Assembly (NCBI GenBank): GCA_937893675.1
Contig: CALBGI010000068.1
Location: 1-64,000 of the forward strand
Source: an uncultured Blautia sp.
GTDB taxonomy: Bacteria > Bacillota > Clostridia > Lachnospirales > Lachnospiraceae
DNA: 64,000 bases
Reading direction: 5' to 3'
The notes beneath the pieces are model-generated. The model did not search any database and had not been told where the DNA came from. It worked only from the letters and a program-made list of their open reading frames with translations. How positions within the stretch are numbered: the stretch's first letter is position 1; each line of letters starts with the position of its first letter. A program made the translations under genes and the position numbers. Positions 53,439 to 62,120 of the stretch are shown one piece after another.

Positions 53439-54563
53439 TTATTTTACTTTTACGGAGTCAATGAGTTCCTGGATCTCTTCTTCACTCATGGCATTGTCTC
53501 CAAGTGCGGTGGGAACCGTGATGTCTCCGCTTGTGATCTGCTCTTTCAGCTCAGCAACTTTTGTGCGGATTTCTTCCGGAACAACTTCCTCATAATGCGC
53601 ATCCTCTACCAGCTCTACGCCGCCCTCTGCGAATCCAAGGTATTCCAGGGTGCCGTATGCCAGCTCATCTTCCATGTCCATTTTGATCGCACGGATCAGG
53701 GAGTTTCCTACATTCTTGATCGCGGAGGTAGGAATGTTTGCGGCATAGTCCGGAAGCAGTGCTGCCTGGTCAGAATCAACGCCGAAAGCATATCTGTCAG
53801 AGTCAACTGCTGCCTCGATCTGTCCAAGACCAGCGCTTCCTGCTACGTTAAAGCCTACGTCTGCACCGTTCTTGTACTGGGTCAGTGCCATATCCTTGCC
53901 AGCTGCGGAATCATAGAAGTTTCCTACATATGCAAGAGCAACCTGGATCTCCGGCTCAATGTCCTTCGCGCCCTGAATGTAGCCTACCAGGAAATCCTTG
54001 ATTACGGAGTTTTCCATACCGCCAAGGAAGCCGATGATCTTATTGGACGGGTCTACCTTGTCCAGTGTCTCATCTGTGGTCATCATCGCTGCCGCTGCGC
54101 CAACCAGATAGGAAACTTCGTTCTGTTTATACATTACATTGTATACATTTTCTTCGCCGCCTGCGCTGAAATCAAACATTTCATCGAAGTAGATGAATTT
54201 CTGATCCGGATAATCGTTTGCCGCGTTTGTGAGCGCTGCAAGCATCTGATAGGTTCCGCAGATGATCACATCATAGGAACCGTCGTCGCAGTAGTCATAA
54301 AGAGTCGGCTCCCATTTTGCCTCGTCAGCAGAGGTCGCTCCCATCTGCTCTACCTTAAAGGTAAATTTGTCCTCGCCCAGCTCTTCCTGAAGCTTTGTGA
54401 GACCTTCGTTTGCAGAATCATAGAAGGATTTGTCACCGAGAGTACCATTGAGAAGAAGCGCTGCCTTGTAGGGCTCGTCCTCTGCAAATACCGGCACGCT
54501 CACCGCGCAAGTGGATACTGCCATGGCTGCTGCCATAACGGTTGCTAACATTCTTTTCTTCAT
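53439..54563 (-). CDS. bmpA: BMP-family nucleoside-binding protein (PnrA/NupN-like)
   Basis: A 374-residue exported binding protein with a signal peptide (M-K-K-R then hydrophobic to A-E-D at about 28-30). BMP-family features include A-L-L-L-N-G-T-L-G-D-K-S-F-Y-D-S-A near 35 and G-V-D-S-D-Q near 272. The region before Cys19 (A-V-S-T-C) has Thr where a lipobox normally has Gly, Ala or Ser, so cleavage at V-F-A may be used instead of lipidation. It delivers nucleosides to the ABC permeases. Its ATG overlaps the stop of the ADP-ribosylglycohydrolase gene (ATGA). Confidence 0.92.
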   Translation of the reverse strand: MKKRMLATVMAAAMAVSTCAVSVPVFAEDEPYKAALLLNGTLGDKSFYDSANEGLTKLQEELGEDKFTFKVEQMGATSADEAKWEPTLYDYCDDGSYDVIICGTYQMLAALTNAANDYPDQKFIYFDEMFDFSAGGEENVYNVMYKQNEVSYLVGAAAAMMTTDETLDKVDPSNKIIGFLGGMENSVIKDFLVGYIQGAKDIEPEIQVALAYVGNFYDSAAGKDMALTQYKNGADVGFNVAGSAGLGQIEAAVDSDRYAFGVDSDQAALLPDYAANIPTSAIKNVGNSLIRAIKMDMEDELAYGTLEYLGFAEGGVELVEDAHYEEVVPEEIRTKVAELKEQITSGDITVPTALGDNAMSEEEIQELIDSVKVK

Positions 54564-55975
54564 TTTGTTTCCTCCTTTTTTATGTTCGCTTTTTTTATAC
54601 TGTTGAAAGTATCATGCACCAGCTCTTCCAGCGTCATCTCCCGGAACCGTCCTCTCATATACGTCCTGAGAGAAGAAAATGCCGGATGAAGCAGGCGTTG
54701 TGGAATGACACTCACTCCCTTGGTAATGGCAATCAGCGGCATGATCATGCCGGCGTTGCAGTCAACATCTACCCCGCACATCGTTATAATATGAAGCGTT
54801 TCTTCAAAATCACCGCCGCCGTAGTAAAGGGCAATCACCTCACAGCAGGCGTTGGGGTAAGCATGTATCCAGTTATAGCGTTTATATTTTTCCAGACAGC
54901 GGCCAAGCGCTTCCTGCCAGGTATCACAGGTCTCACAGCATTCCCAGGCAAAAGACACCACGGAATAATATTCACTGTCCCCGGGGATCAGATCTATGGA
55001 ACGTCTCACCAGACGCCGGATGTCACTCTCTGTAAAAGCCAGGGCGGTCATCACAGCGTTAAATACCTCCCCGAGGATTCCGTTGTTCGCATGGGAAACC
55101 TCCCCGTCACTCCAGGCAAGCCGTGCCGCAAGATGAGGGTCTCCCGGCGCAACCATGCCGCAGATGCCCGCACGCATCTGTGCTCCGATCCATTCGTTGA
55201 AAGGATTGCGGTATGTGCCGCTCTCCGGCGGAAAGATGCCGTTCTTGATATTGCGGATGGCAAGTTCCTCTGCCGACCAGCCGCAGGGAATCAGTCCCAC
55301 CCAGGAAAGAGCAATGTCCTCGGAGGTCACGTCGTAGCCCTTCCTGCCAAAGGCATCCAAAAATGCCAGCTCAAAGGTAATATCATCATTGTAGGTGTTC
55401 GGCTCTCTCAAGTACTCTCTCACATCACCGAAAGCCTTGTACAGGTTCTCAGAGGTATAGCCCTCCACCATGGTTCCCATGGCTCCGCCGATCATCTGGG
55501 AAAGCCATGCGCCGCGAAGCTGTTCCCTGAAAGCCCCACTGTCCGTATCCACTTCCGTCCTCTTAGGAAAGTCAACTGCTGCCTCGTACTGCGCAAAAGA
55601 ATCATACACCTTGTACTTCCAGTATGGGGAATCTGTATCTCTGACCGCCTGCCCCAGCTCTCTGCGAAGCTTCGCCGAACACTGGTGAAGTGTCACAAAG
55701 TCGCCCTCCTCCGAAGCCTTAAGCCCTTCTTCCAGAAGACGGTATCCCTCCTGGCTCACCAGATATCCCCGGTTCTCCAATGCCTGCACTGCTGCCACCA
55801 TGATCTTCTCCGGCGCTCCGGAGCCAGGTACGTTACTGCCCCAATCCAATGCAAGGTTCGAGTCATAAAACTCTGAAACATCTACATTGTCTTCCCAGGT
55901 CTGTTCCTCCGCACTCCGCACAACCGGCTGCGCACCCCAGAAAACATCCTGTGCGATCTCCCATGCTCTTCTCAT
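54560..55975 (-). CDS. ADP-ribosylglycohydrolase-family protein
   Basis: A 471-residue protein with an N-terminal helical part (about 1-150) and an ADP-ribosylglycohydrolase domain. Magnesium-site motifs are seen in G-G-A-M-G-T-M-V-E-G near residue 165, T-Y-N-D-D-I-T near 195, and C-G-V-D-V-D-C-N-A-G-M near 418. Family members remove ADP-ribose or related groups from proteins or small molecules. It overlaps the start of the binding-protein gene, so it is the first gene of the importer operon. That suggests it releases ribose or nucleoside products, which is inference. Confidence 0.87.
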   Translation of the reverse strand: MRRAWEIAQDVFWGAQPVVRSAEEQTWEDNVDVSEFYDSNLALDWGSNVPGSGAPEKIMVAAVQALENRGYLVSQEGYRLLEEGLKASEEGDFVTLHQCSAKLRRELGQAVRDTDSPYWKYKVYDSFAQYEAAVDFPKRTEVDTDSGAFREQLRGAWLSQMIGGAMGTMVEGYTSENLYKAFGDVREYLREPNTYNDDITFELAFLDAFGRKGYDVTSEDIALSWVGLIPCGWSAEELAIRNIKNGIFPPESGTYRNPFNEWIGAQMRAGICGMVAPGDPHLAARLAWSDGEVSHANNGILGEVFNAVMTALAFTESDIRRLVRRSIDLIPGDSEYYSVVSFAWECCETCDTWQEALGRCLEKYKRYNWIHAYPNACCEVIALYYGGGDFEETLHIITMCGVDVDCNAGMIMPLIAITKGVSVIPQRLLHPAFSSLRTYMRGRFREMTLEELVHDTFNSIKKANIKKEETK

Positions 55976-56178
55976 GCAATTCCTCCGTTATCGGTCTCTC
56001 TGTCAGAAATATTCTGATTATCTGCTGAAACCTCGAATTGATATGTTTATTTTACAATACACCTTGCAAAAAAGCCATACATTTTTCTGTTTTTACGAAA
56101 ATATTTATTTTCTCTCTATCTATTGCAATTTAAAAAGACATCTGTCATAATTTTTTTACGACTGATCTCATTACAGCC

Positions 56179-56207
56179 GGAGTGCGGTGTTTTCAGATAC
56201 GCACTCC
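56179..56207 (+). promoter_or_regulatory. Hairpin just before the paired DMT genes
   Basis: GGAGTGCG and CGCACTCC form a perfect 8-base stem with a 13-base loop, five bases before the AGGAGG of the first DMT gene. There is no T run, so it could act at translation. No known riboswitch class is recognised. Confidence 0.5.
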
Positions 56208-56223
56208 TCTACAGGAGGTAACC

Positions 56224-56646
56224 ATGTACGCATTATTTACTCTTCTGGCAGGCGCCTGCCAGTCTGCCATGGCAAGCTTAAACGGCATGCTCACAGAGCA
56301 TGTGGGAATGTTCGGCATGAGCCTTATGGTACACGCCATCGGCGGAATTCTGCTCATCTTTTATATGAAAGTCACCACCAAAGAAAAGCTGAAGATCACC
56401 GGACTTCCCTGGTATCTCTACAGCGCCGGATTTTTCGGGATTTTCCTTGTGGCAAGCTCCAGCTATTGTATCAGTATTCTCGGGGTTTCCTTTATGACCT
56501 GCATTTCCGTGACCGGACAGCTCGTCATTTCCGCTGTCATCGACCATTTCGGCTGGTTCGGGGTCTCCCGGGTTCCCTTTAACCTGCGCAGAATCCCCTG
56601 CTTTCTTCTGATCCTTGCCGGGCTTATCATCATCAATTTATCATAA
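56224..56646 (+). CDS. Half-size DMT transporter subunit A (DUF606/YdcZ type)
   Basis: A 140-residue protein with five predicted membrane segments, the size and pattern of single-repeat DUF606 transporters. The M-Y-A-L-F start at 56224 follows AGGAGG; the 14-codon extension upstream overlaps the hairpin and is unlikely. It is followed 15 bases later by a second half-size protein, so a heterodimer is likely. Substrate unknown. Confidence 0.85.
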   Translation: MYALFTLLAGACQSAMASLNGMLTEHVGMFGMSLMVHAIGGILLIFYMKVTTKEKLKITGLPWYLYSAGFFGIFLVASSSYCISILGVSFMTCISVTGQLVISAVIDHFGWFGVSRVPFNLRRIPCFLLILAGLIIINLS

Positions 56647-56661
56647 AAGGAGGACTGCTTT

Positions 56662-57126
56662 ATGGCCTTTGTACTGACTCTTGCGTTTGTAAACGGCTGC
56701 GCCACGGTCATTTCCAAGATGATCAACTACCGCTGCACCAAAATTCTGGGCACCAACAACGGCTCCCTCGTAAACTATGTGGTCGCTTCTGTCCTTTCCC
56801 TCATACTGCTTTTTGCTTCTTCCAAATCAGGCGTTGATCTTTATGCCTTTACAGAGGCGCCCTGGTGGCTGTATCTTGGCGGCGCGTTCGGCATTGTGGC
56901 TTTTATCATTTCCATGATCACGCTTAATAAGCTGAAGGTTATGGAATCCACCATTCTCCTGCTGGTTGGACAACTCACCGCCGGGATTCTTTTTGACGCC
57001 TTTGTATTTCAAAATATCAGCATCGGAAAAATCCTGGGCATTGTCCTGGTGGCTGTCGGAATTATCTGGGATAACAAAATCTCCGCCGGGGACAGGGCCG
57101 CAGCGGAAACAAAGGACACAATTTAA
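56662..57126 (+). CDS. Half-size DMT transporter subunit B (DUF606/YdcZ type)
   Basis: A 154-residue partner with five membrane segments and a polar end (D-R-A-A-A-E-T-K-D). The pair appears to work like the fused two-repeat transporters. AAAAGGAGG supports the start. It ends in a shared terminator and lies between the nucleoside importer and uridine phosphorylase genes, so a nucleobase or ribose link is possible but not shown. Confidence 0.85.
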   Translation: MAFVLTLAFVNGCATVISKMINYRCTKILGTNNGSLVNYVVASVLSLILLFASSKSGVDLYAFTEAPWWLYLGGAFGIVAFIISMITLNKLKVMESTILLLVGQLTAGILFDAFVFQNISIGKILGIVLVAVGIIWDNKISAGDRAAAETKDTI

Positions 57127-57177
57127 AACAGGAACTGTGCCTTCACACATTCCCGCATCCTATTTGCTTTGCACAAA

Positions 57178-57215
57178 ATAACGCCCGACATCTGCCGGGC
57201 GCCTTCTTTTTTTAG
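57178..57215. terminator. Bidirectional terminator between the DMT pair and uridine phosphorylase
   Basis: CGCCCG and CGGGCG pair across an 8-base loop with CTTCTTTTTTT on the plus strand and TTATTTTG on the minus strand. Confidence 0.85.
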
Positions 57216-57228
57216 AAAACAAAGTTAT

Positions 57229-58005
57229 TTACAAATTCTGTCTGTCCCGGGCGATCAGATTCCGCACCGCCCCGACAGCCACACGGACAGCCATATCCGT
57301 GTCGTGCGCCTGGGGATTATCAAGCCCCTTTTTTGCCCGCTCCTGGTTCCCTACTGCAAGGAAGGTGGAACCGCAGCGCACCTTCAGATAACTTGCCACG
57401 GTAAAGAGCGCAGCCGACTCCATTTCCGATGCCAGACAGCCCAAGCGAAGCCATGCCTCCCATTTATTTTCCAGCTCATAGCTCACCGGTTTGGTCTCAG
57501 GGGAATGCTGCCCGTAGAAGGAATCCTTACACTGCACCACGCCGGTGTGATAGGTCACTCCCTGCTCCTTTGCAGAGGCAACCAGCGCGTTCACCACATC
57601 CAGATTGGGAACCGCAGGAAATTCAATGGGCGCGTACTCCCGGCTGGTACCCTCGTTGCGGATCGCGCCGGTTGCTACAATGATATCACCGCCCTTGACA
57701 TTGATTTCCATTCCGCCGCAGGTTCCAACCCGTACAAAGGTGTCTGCTCCGGCCTGTACCAGCTCTTCCATTGCAATGGAGGCAGAAGGGCCGCCGATAC
57801 CGGTGGAGGTCACGCTGACCTTTTCCCCGTCCAGGTAACCGGTGTAGGTCACATATTCTCTCTTATCCGCAATCAGCTTCGCATCGTCAAAGTATTTGGC
57901 GATAGAGGCACATCTCTTTGGGTCTCCCGGCAGGATCACATATTTTCCCACCTCGCCCGGTGCCACGTCAATGTGATACAATCTTCCATTGTCTGAATAT
58001 ACCAT
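57229..58005 (-). CDS. udp: Uridine phosphorylase-like nucleoside phosphorylase
   Basis: A 258-residue phosphorylase of the NP-I family with I-L-P-G-D-P-K-R near residue 24, R-V-G-T-C-G-G-M near 91 and S-E-M-E-S-A-A near 193, the uridine phosphorylase pattern. It cleaves uridine to uracil and ribose 1-phosphate. AGGGAGG supports the ATG at 58005. With DeoD it covers both pyrimidine and purine nucleosides brought in by the importer. Confidence 0.92.
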   Translation of the reverse strand: MVYSDNGRLYHIDVAPGEVGKYVILPGDPKRCASIAKYFDDAKLIADKREYVTYTGYLDGEKVSVTSTGIGGPSASIAMEELVQAGADTFVRVGTCGGMEINVKGGDIIVATGAIRNEGTSREYAPIEFPAVPNLDVVNALVASAKEQGVTYHTGVVQCKDSFYGQHSPETKPVSYELENKWEAWLRLGCLASEMESAALFTVASYLKVRCGSTFLAVGNQERAKKGLDNPQAHDTDMAVRVAVGAVRNLIARDRQNL

Positions 58006-58043
58006 ATAAAATCCTCCCTGTACTAAAATTTATTCTTTTTAAA

Positions 58044-58637
58044 TTAAAGCCCGCGGCACACATGCTCCGTCTCCGCAATGGCAACCTTAAGAATGCTTTC
58101 TCCGTCCAGTTCTGCCACATCAAGGCCTTCCCCGTACACACAGAAATAAGAATCAATCCCAAAGAATCTGGATATGGCTTCCATATACCGGCTGCTCTGC
58201 TCCATGTCCGTGCCCTCGTAAAGTCCGCCTCTGGTGGTGAGGAACAGCATCCACTCTGCCTTACAAAGTCCATAAAGTCCATCCGGGCCACTGGCAAAGG
58301 TCACCCCATCTGCTGAAATATTCTCAATATAAACCTTCAAAACCGCCGGAACACTCAAATCCCAGAAAGGCGCTGCCACCACGATCCCGTCCGCCTCCCG
58401 GAACTGATGTCCCAGAGCAAATACAGGAGCATCCACCTGTCCCGAAGCCAGAAGAGCATCCCGCTCCCTCAGAGACTGTGTATTCCAATATTTCAGATCC
58501 ATATCCCCAAGATTCAGAGTCGTAAGCTTCCAGTCTGGATGATCCTCTTTCAGCGTCTGCACTGCACAGTCCAGCATTTTTCTTGTGCGGGATTCCTCCC
58601 GCCGCACGCAGGCGTCGATAATCAGTATTTCTTTCAC
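58044..58637 (-). CDS. NAD(P)H-dependent flavodoxin-fold oxidoreductase
   Basis: A 197-residue protein with the flavodoxin-like fold of the NQO/azoreductase group: I-L-I-I-D-A-C-V-R near residue 4, V-V-A-A-P-F-W-D-L-S-V-P near 94 and L-T-T-R-G-G near 140. It probably reduces quinones or similar with FMN. The GTG start at 58637 follows AAGGAGG; upstream in-frame codons reach into the promoter. It is transcribed divergently from the amidohydrolase gene. Confidence 0.85.
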   Translation of the reverse strand: MKEILIIDACVRREESRTRKMLDCAVQTLKEDHPDWKLTTLNLGDMDLKYWNTQSLRERDALLASGQVDAPVFALGHQFREADGIVVAAPFWDLSVPAVLKVYIENISADGVTFASGPDGLYGLCKAEWMLFLTTRGGLYEGTDMEQSSRYMEAISRFFGIDSYFCVYGEGLDVAELDGESILKVAIAETEHVCRGL

Positions 58638-58673
58638 CTTTCGACCTCCTTTTTCACTTCTTTTCTTTTTTTC

Positions 58674-58731
58674 AGTATAGCGGTTTTGTTCATATTTCAC
58701 AAGTGACAATCGCAAAATTTTCAGATATACT
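58674..58731. promoter_or_regulatory. Back-to-back divergent promoters
   Basis: On the minus strand TTGTGA (58697-58702) and TATACT (58674-58679) are spaced by 17. On the plus strand GTGACA (58703-58708) and TATACT (58726-58731) are spaced by 17. The two -35 boxes touch, so both genes may respond to one regulator. Confidence 0.65.
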
Positions 58732-58805
58732 GAAACCAATTTCAAAGGATACAGATAATCCCGGATTCTTTCCGGAAATACAGCCGCCAAGGAGGACAAA
58801 CCTTT

Positions 58806-60158
58806 ATGAAAATTCTTCTGAAAAACGCCATGATTCTCACCATGAACGACCGCCGCGAGGTTTATCGCCAGGGAAATATCCTCATTGAAAAAGATCGCAT
58901 CACTCGCATCGGCCACTTTGAGGCTCCCACAGACTGCGACGAGGTTATGGACTGTACCAGAAAAACCATCATGCCCGGTCTCGTCAACACCCACACCCAC
59001 ACGAGTCAGCAGCTTGCCCGGGGACTTGCAGATGACGTGGATCTGCTCGCCTGGCTAAGAGACCGTATCTGGCCCTATGAAAGCAATATGACCGAGGAGG
59101 ATTCTTACATTTCTACCCTGCTTTTCTGCGTGGAGCAGATCAAGGCAGGCTGTACTTCCATCGCCGAGCCCGGCGGGCAGTTTGTCTCCGGCATGGCCCG
59201 GGCGATTACCGAGGCCGGCATCCGGGGAAAACTGGCAAAATCCACCATGGACTGCGGAGAGGGCCTTCCCAAAAACTGGCAGCACACCACGGACGAGGAG
59301 CTTTCAATCCAGGAGGAGGATCTGAAAAAATACCACAACACCGCAGACGGCCGCGTCAAGATCTGGTTCGGCATCCGCACCATATTTAATGCCACAGACG
59401 AGCTTTTACTCCGCACCAAGGAACTGGCGGACAAATACGGTGTAGGCGTTCACATGCACATTGCGGAAGCCCGTTCAGAGGTAGAATACGCCAAGGCCAC
59501 CAGAGGCTGCACCACCGTAACACACTTGAACAATCTGGGTTTTCTGGACAAAAACATCCTGGCAGCCCATGCGGTATGGCTTACCAACGAAGAAGTACAG
59601 ATGTTCAAAGACCACGGGGTAAAGGTCTCCCACAATCCTGCCTCTGCCATGCGTGTGCTGGGCTTTGCCAAGATCCCCCGCATGCTCAGAGAAGGCGTAT
59701 GCGTAGCGCTTGGAACCGACGGCACTCCCACCAATAACCGCATGAATATGGTGGATGAAATGTGGGTCACTTCCCTCATACACAAGGGCTGGCGCCTGGA
59801 ACCGGACGTGGTAAAAGCGCAGGAGATCCTGGCCATGGCTACCATAAACGGCGCTGAGGCCCTGGGAGAAAAGGATTTGTACGGAAGCCTGGAGGAGGGC
59901 AAAAAAGCGGATTTGATCCTCATTGATCCGAACCTGAATGCCGATATGCTTCCGGTCCACGATCCCATTGCCAATCTGGTGACCTCCATGCACAGCACCA
60001 ACATCACCCACACCATGTGCGACGGAAAATGGCTGATGAAGGACCGGCATTTGCTCACCCTGGACGAAGCGGCCATATTGAAAGCCGGACGGGAGCACGC
60101 CGAGGCAATCTGCCGCCGGGGAGGAATTTCATTGCCCGACCGCATGCCCATGCTGTAG
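58806..60158 (+). CDS. TRZ/ATZ-type amidohydrolase 2
   Basis: A 450-residue metal-dependent hydrolase related to guanine, 5'-deoxyadenosine and triazine deaminases. Visible motifs are V-N-T-H-T-H-T near residue 60, H-M-H-I-A-E near 217, A-A-H-A-V-W near 252 and G-T-D-G-T-P-T-N-N near 302. It differs enough from the gene at 47437 that they probably have different substrates. AAGGAGG supports the ATG. It faces the flavodoxin-fold gene across a shared promoter region. Confidence 0.88.
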   Translation: MKILLKNAMILTMNDRREVYRQGNILIEKDRITRIGHFEAPTDCDEVMDCTRKTIMPGLVNTHTHTSQQLARGLADDVDLLAWLRDRIWPYESNMTEEDSYISTLLFCVEQIKAGCTSIAEPGGQFVSGMARAITEAGIRGKLAKSTMDCGEGLPKNWQHTTDEELSIQEEDLKKYHNTADGRVKIWFGIRTIFNATDELLLRTKELADKYGVGVHMHIAEARSEVEYAKATRGCTTVTHLNNLGFLDKNILAAHAVWLTNEEVQMFKDHGVKVSHNPASAMRVLGFAKIPRMLREGVCVALGTDGTPTNNRMNMVDEMWVTSLIHKGWRLEPDVVKAQEILAMATINGAEALGEKDLYGSLEEGKKADLILIDPNLNADMLPVHDPIANLVTSMHSTNITHTMCDGKWLMKDRHLLTLDEAAILKAGREHAEAICRRGGISLPDRMPML

Positions 60159-60208
60159 AAATGCCGAAAAATCAGGTAACCGTTCAGGAATTTTTTTGCA
60201 ATTGCCTC

Positions 60209-60238
60209 TTTACATGGAAGCTTTGACCATGCTATAAT
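60209..60238 (+). promoter_or_regulatory. Promoter of rpsB-tsf
   Basis: TTTACA with a perfect TATAAT spaced by 18 bases, about 120 bases before the rpsB start. Confidence 0.7.
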
Positions 60239-60244
60239 TCAAGA

Positions 60245-60359
60245 GTTGCAAAATAAACACGCACAGAGATTCCCAACGGATGGTGCCCGAGGGTGTGTCG
60301 GCGGGTCCGGACGGAAAAAGATCTGCGCGGAAGAATTCAACCAAAAAGGAGAAAGAAAC
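60245..60359 (+). ncRNA. Structured rpsB leader, probable ribosomal-protein autoregulatory element
   Basis: The 115-base leader contains GC-rich complementary parts (ACACGCAC with GGGTGTGT, and GGTCCGGACGG). Leaders before rpsB often bind S2 to regulate the operon. I cannot match it to a defined class by eye. Confidence 0.45.
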
Positions 60360-61103
60360 ATGAGCGTTATTTCAATGAAACAGCTTTTGGAAGCAGGTGT
60401 TCATTTCGGACATCAGACAAGAAGATGGAACCCCAAAATGGCTCCCTACATCTATACCGAGAGAAACGGTATCTACATCATCGACCTTCAGCAGTCTGTA
60501 GGCATGGTTGACGATGCTTACAACGCAGTTGCAGACATCGTTGCAAACGGCGGAAGCATCCTGTTCGTAGGAACCAAGAAGCAGGCGCAGGACGCGATCA
60601 AGACTGAAGCAGAGCGCTGCGGACAGTTCTACGTAAACGAGAGATGGCTGGGCGGTATGCTCACCAACTTCAAGACCATCCAGAGCCGTATTGCAAGACT
60701 GAAACAGATCGAGACCATGGAAGCTGACGGAACCTTCGACGTTCTTCCCAAAAAAGAAGTTATCGAGCTGAGAAAAGAGCTGACCAAGCTTCAGAAGAAC
60801 CTTGGCGGTATCAAAGAAATGAAGAGACTTCCGGATGCAATTTTCATTGTAGACCCGAAAAAAGAAAGAATCTGTGTACAGGAAGCTCACACTCTGGGTA
60901 TTCCGCTGATCGGTATCTGCGATACCAACTGCGATCCGGAAGAGCTTGACTATGTGATCCCCGGCAACGACGACGCGATCCGCGCAGTGAAACTTATCGT
61001 TTCCAAAATGGCTGACGCTGTTATCGAAGCAAACCAGGGTACTGCAGAGGTTGACGGCGAAATCGCAGCTGAGTCTGAAGAATTCGCAGAAGACGCAGAA
61101 TAA
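60360..61103 (+). CDS. rpsB: 30S ribosomal protein S2
   Basis: The 247-residue protein has the S2 signature near the N-terminus (L-L-E-A-G-V-H-F-G-H-Q-T-R-R-W-N-P-K-M) and the P-D-A-I-F-I-V-D-P-K region near 157, ending in an acidic tail. AAAAGGAG precedes the ATG at 60360; the longer upstream frame covers the leader RNA and is not coding. It forms the rpsB-tsf operon. Confidence 0.97.
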   Translation: MSVISMKQLLEAGVHFGHQTRRWNPKMAPYIYTERNGIYIIDLQQSVGMVDDAYNAVADIVANGGSILFVGTKKQAQDAIKTEAERCGQFYVNERWLGGMLTNFKTIQSRIARLKQIETMEADGTFDVLPKKEVIELRKELTKLQKNLGGIKEMKRLPDAIFIVDPKKERICVQEAHTLGIPLIGICDTNCDPEELDYVIPGNDDAIRAVKLIVSKMADAVIEANQGTAEVDGEIAAESEEFAEDAE

Positions 61104-61132
61104 TCCATATAAATTTTCAGGAGGAAAATAAA

Positions 61133-62071
61133 ATGGCTATTACAGCAGCACAGGTAAAAGAATTAAGAGAAATGACCGGCGCCGGCATGATGGACTGCAA
61201 AAAAGCACTCTCCGCTACCGACGGCGATATGGACAAGGCAGTTGAGTTCCTTCGTGAAAAAGGACTGGCTACTGCGCAGAAAAAAGCAAGCCGTATTGCA
61301 GCTGAGGGTCTCTGCAAAACTCTCGTTTCCGAGGATGGCAAAAAAGCCGTTGTCGTAGAGGTAAACGCTGAGACAGACTTCGTTGCAAAGAACGAAAAAT
61401 TCCAGAACTATGTTGCAGAGGTTGCAGCTCAGGCTCTTGATACCACCGCAGCAGACATCGAAGCTTTCATGGCTGAGCCCTGGAAAGCAGACAGCACCAA
61501 GACTGTAAACGAAGCTCTTGCAGCTCAGATCGCAGTTATCGGTGAGAACATGAACATCCGTCGTTTTGCTCAGGTTGCTGAGGCTGACGGCTTCGTTGCT
61601 TCCTACACTCACATGGGCGGAAAGATCGGCGTTCTTGTTGACGTTGTTACCGACGTTGTAAACGATGACATCAAAGAAATGGCTAAAAACGTTGCAATGC
61701 AGATCGCAGCTCTCAAACCGCTGTACACCAGCGACAGCGAAGTAAGCGCTGACTACATCGCACACGAGAAAGAAATCCTCATGGCGCAGATCATGAACGA
61801 CCCGAAAGAGTCCCAGAAACCGGAAAAGGTTATCAAAGGCATGATCGAAGGCCGTATCAAGAAAGAGCTGAAAGAAATCTGCCTTCTTGATCAGGTTTAC
61901 GTAAAAGCTGAGGACGGCAAGCAGTCCGTAGCAAAATACGTAGAGCAGGTTGCAAAAGCAAACAACGCAAACGTAACCATCAAGAGCTTCGTTCGTTACG
62001 AGACCGGCGAAGGTATCGAAAAGAAAGAAGAAAACTTTGCAGAAGAAGTTGCAAAACAGATGGGAATGTAA
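61133..62071 (+). CDS. tsf: Translation elongation factor Ts
   Basis: The 312-residue protein exchanges GDP for GTP on EF-Tu. The N-terminal UBA-like region (V-K-E-L-R-E-M-T-G-A-G-M-M-D-C-K-K-A-L) and T-D-F-V-A-K-N near residue 80 are typical. It is 29 bases after rpsB with AGGAGG, and ends before a strong terminator. Confidence 0.97.
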   Translation: MAITAAQVKELREMTGAGMMDCKKALSATDGDMDKAVEFLREKGLATAQKKASRIAAEGLCKTLVSEDGKKAVVVEVNAETDFVAKNEKFQNYVAEVAAQALDTTAADIEAFMAEPWKADSTKTVNEALAAQIAVIGENMNIRRFAQVAEADGFVASYTHMGGKIGVLVDVVTDVVNDDIKEMAKNVAMQIAALKPLYTSDSEVSADYIAHEKEILMAQIMNDPKESQKPEKVIKGMIEGRIKKELKEICLLDQVYVKAEDGKQSVAKYVEQVAKANNANVTIKSFVRYETGEGIEKKEENFAEEVAKQMGM

Positions 62072-62084
62072 TTTCCAGAAAGTC

Positions 62085-62120
62085 AATCCCCGCGGAAATC
62101 CGCGGGGATTCATTTTTTAT
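62085..62120. terminator. rpsB-tsf terminator, shared with the converging gene
   Basis: AATCCCCGCGG and CCGCGGGGATT make a perfect 11-base stem with a 4-base loop, followed by CATTTTTTAT on the plus strand. Confidence 0.92.

Noticed and set aside
60246..60359. N-terminal extension of rpsB by 38 codons
   Set aside because: The extra codons fall in the leader RNA after the promoter, and the S2 N-terminus begins at 60360 after its own ribosome site.
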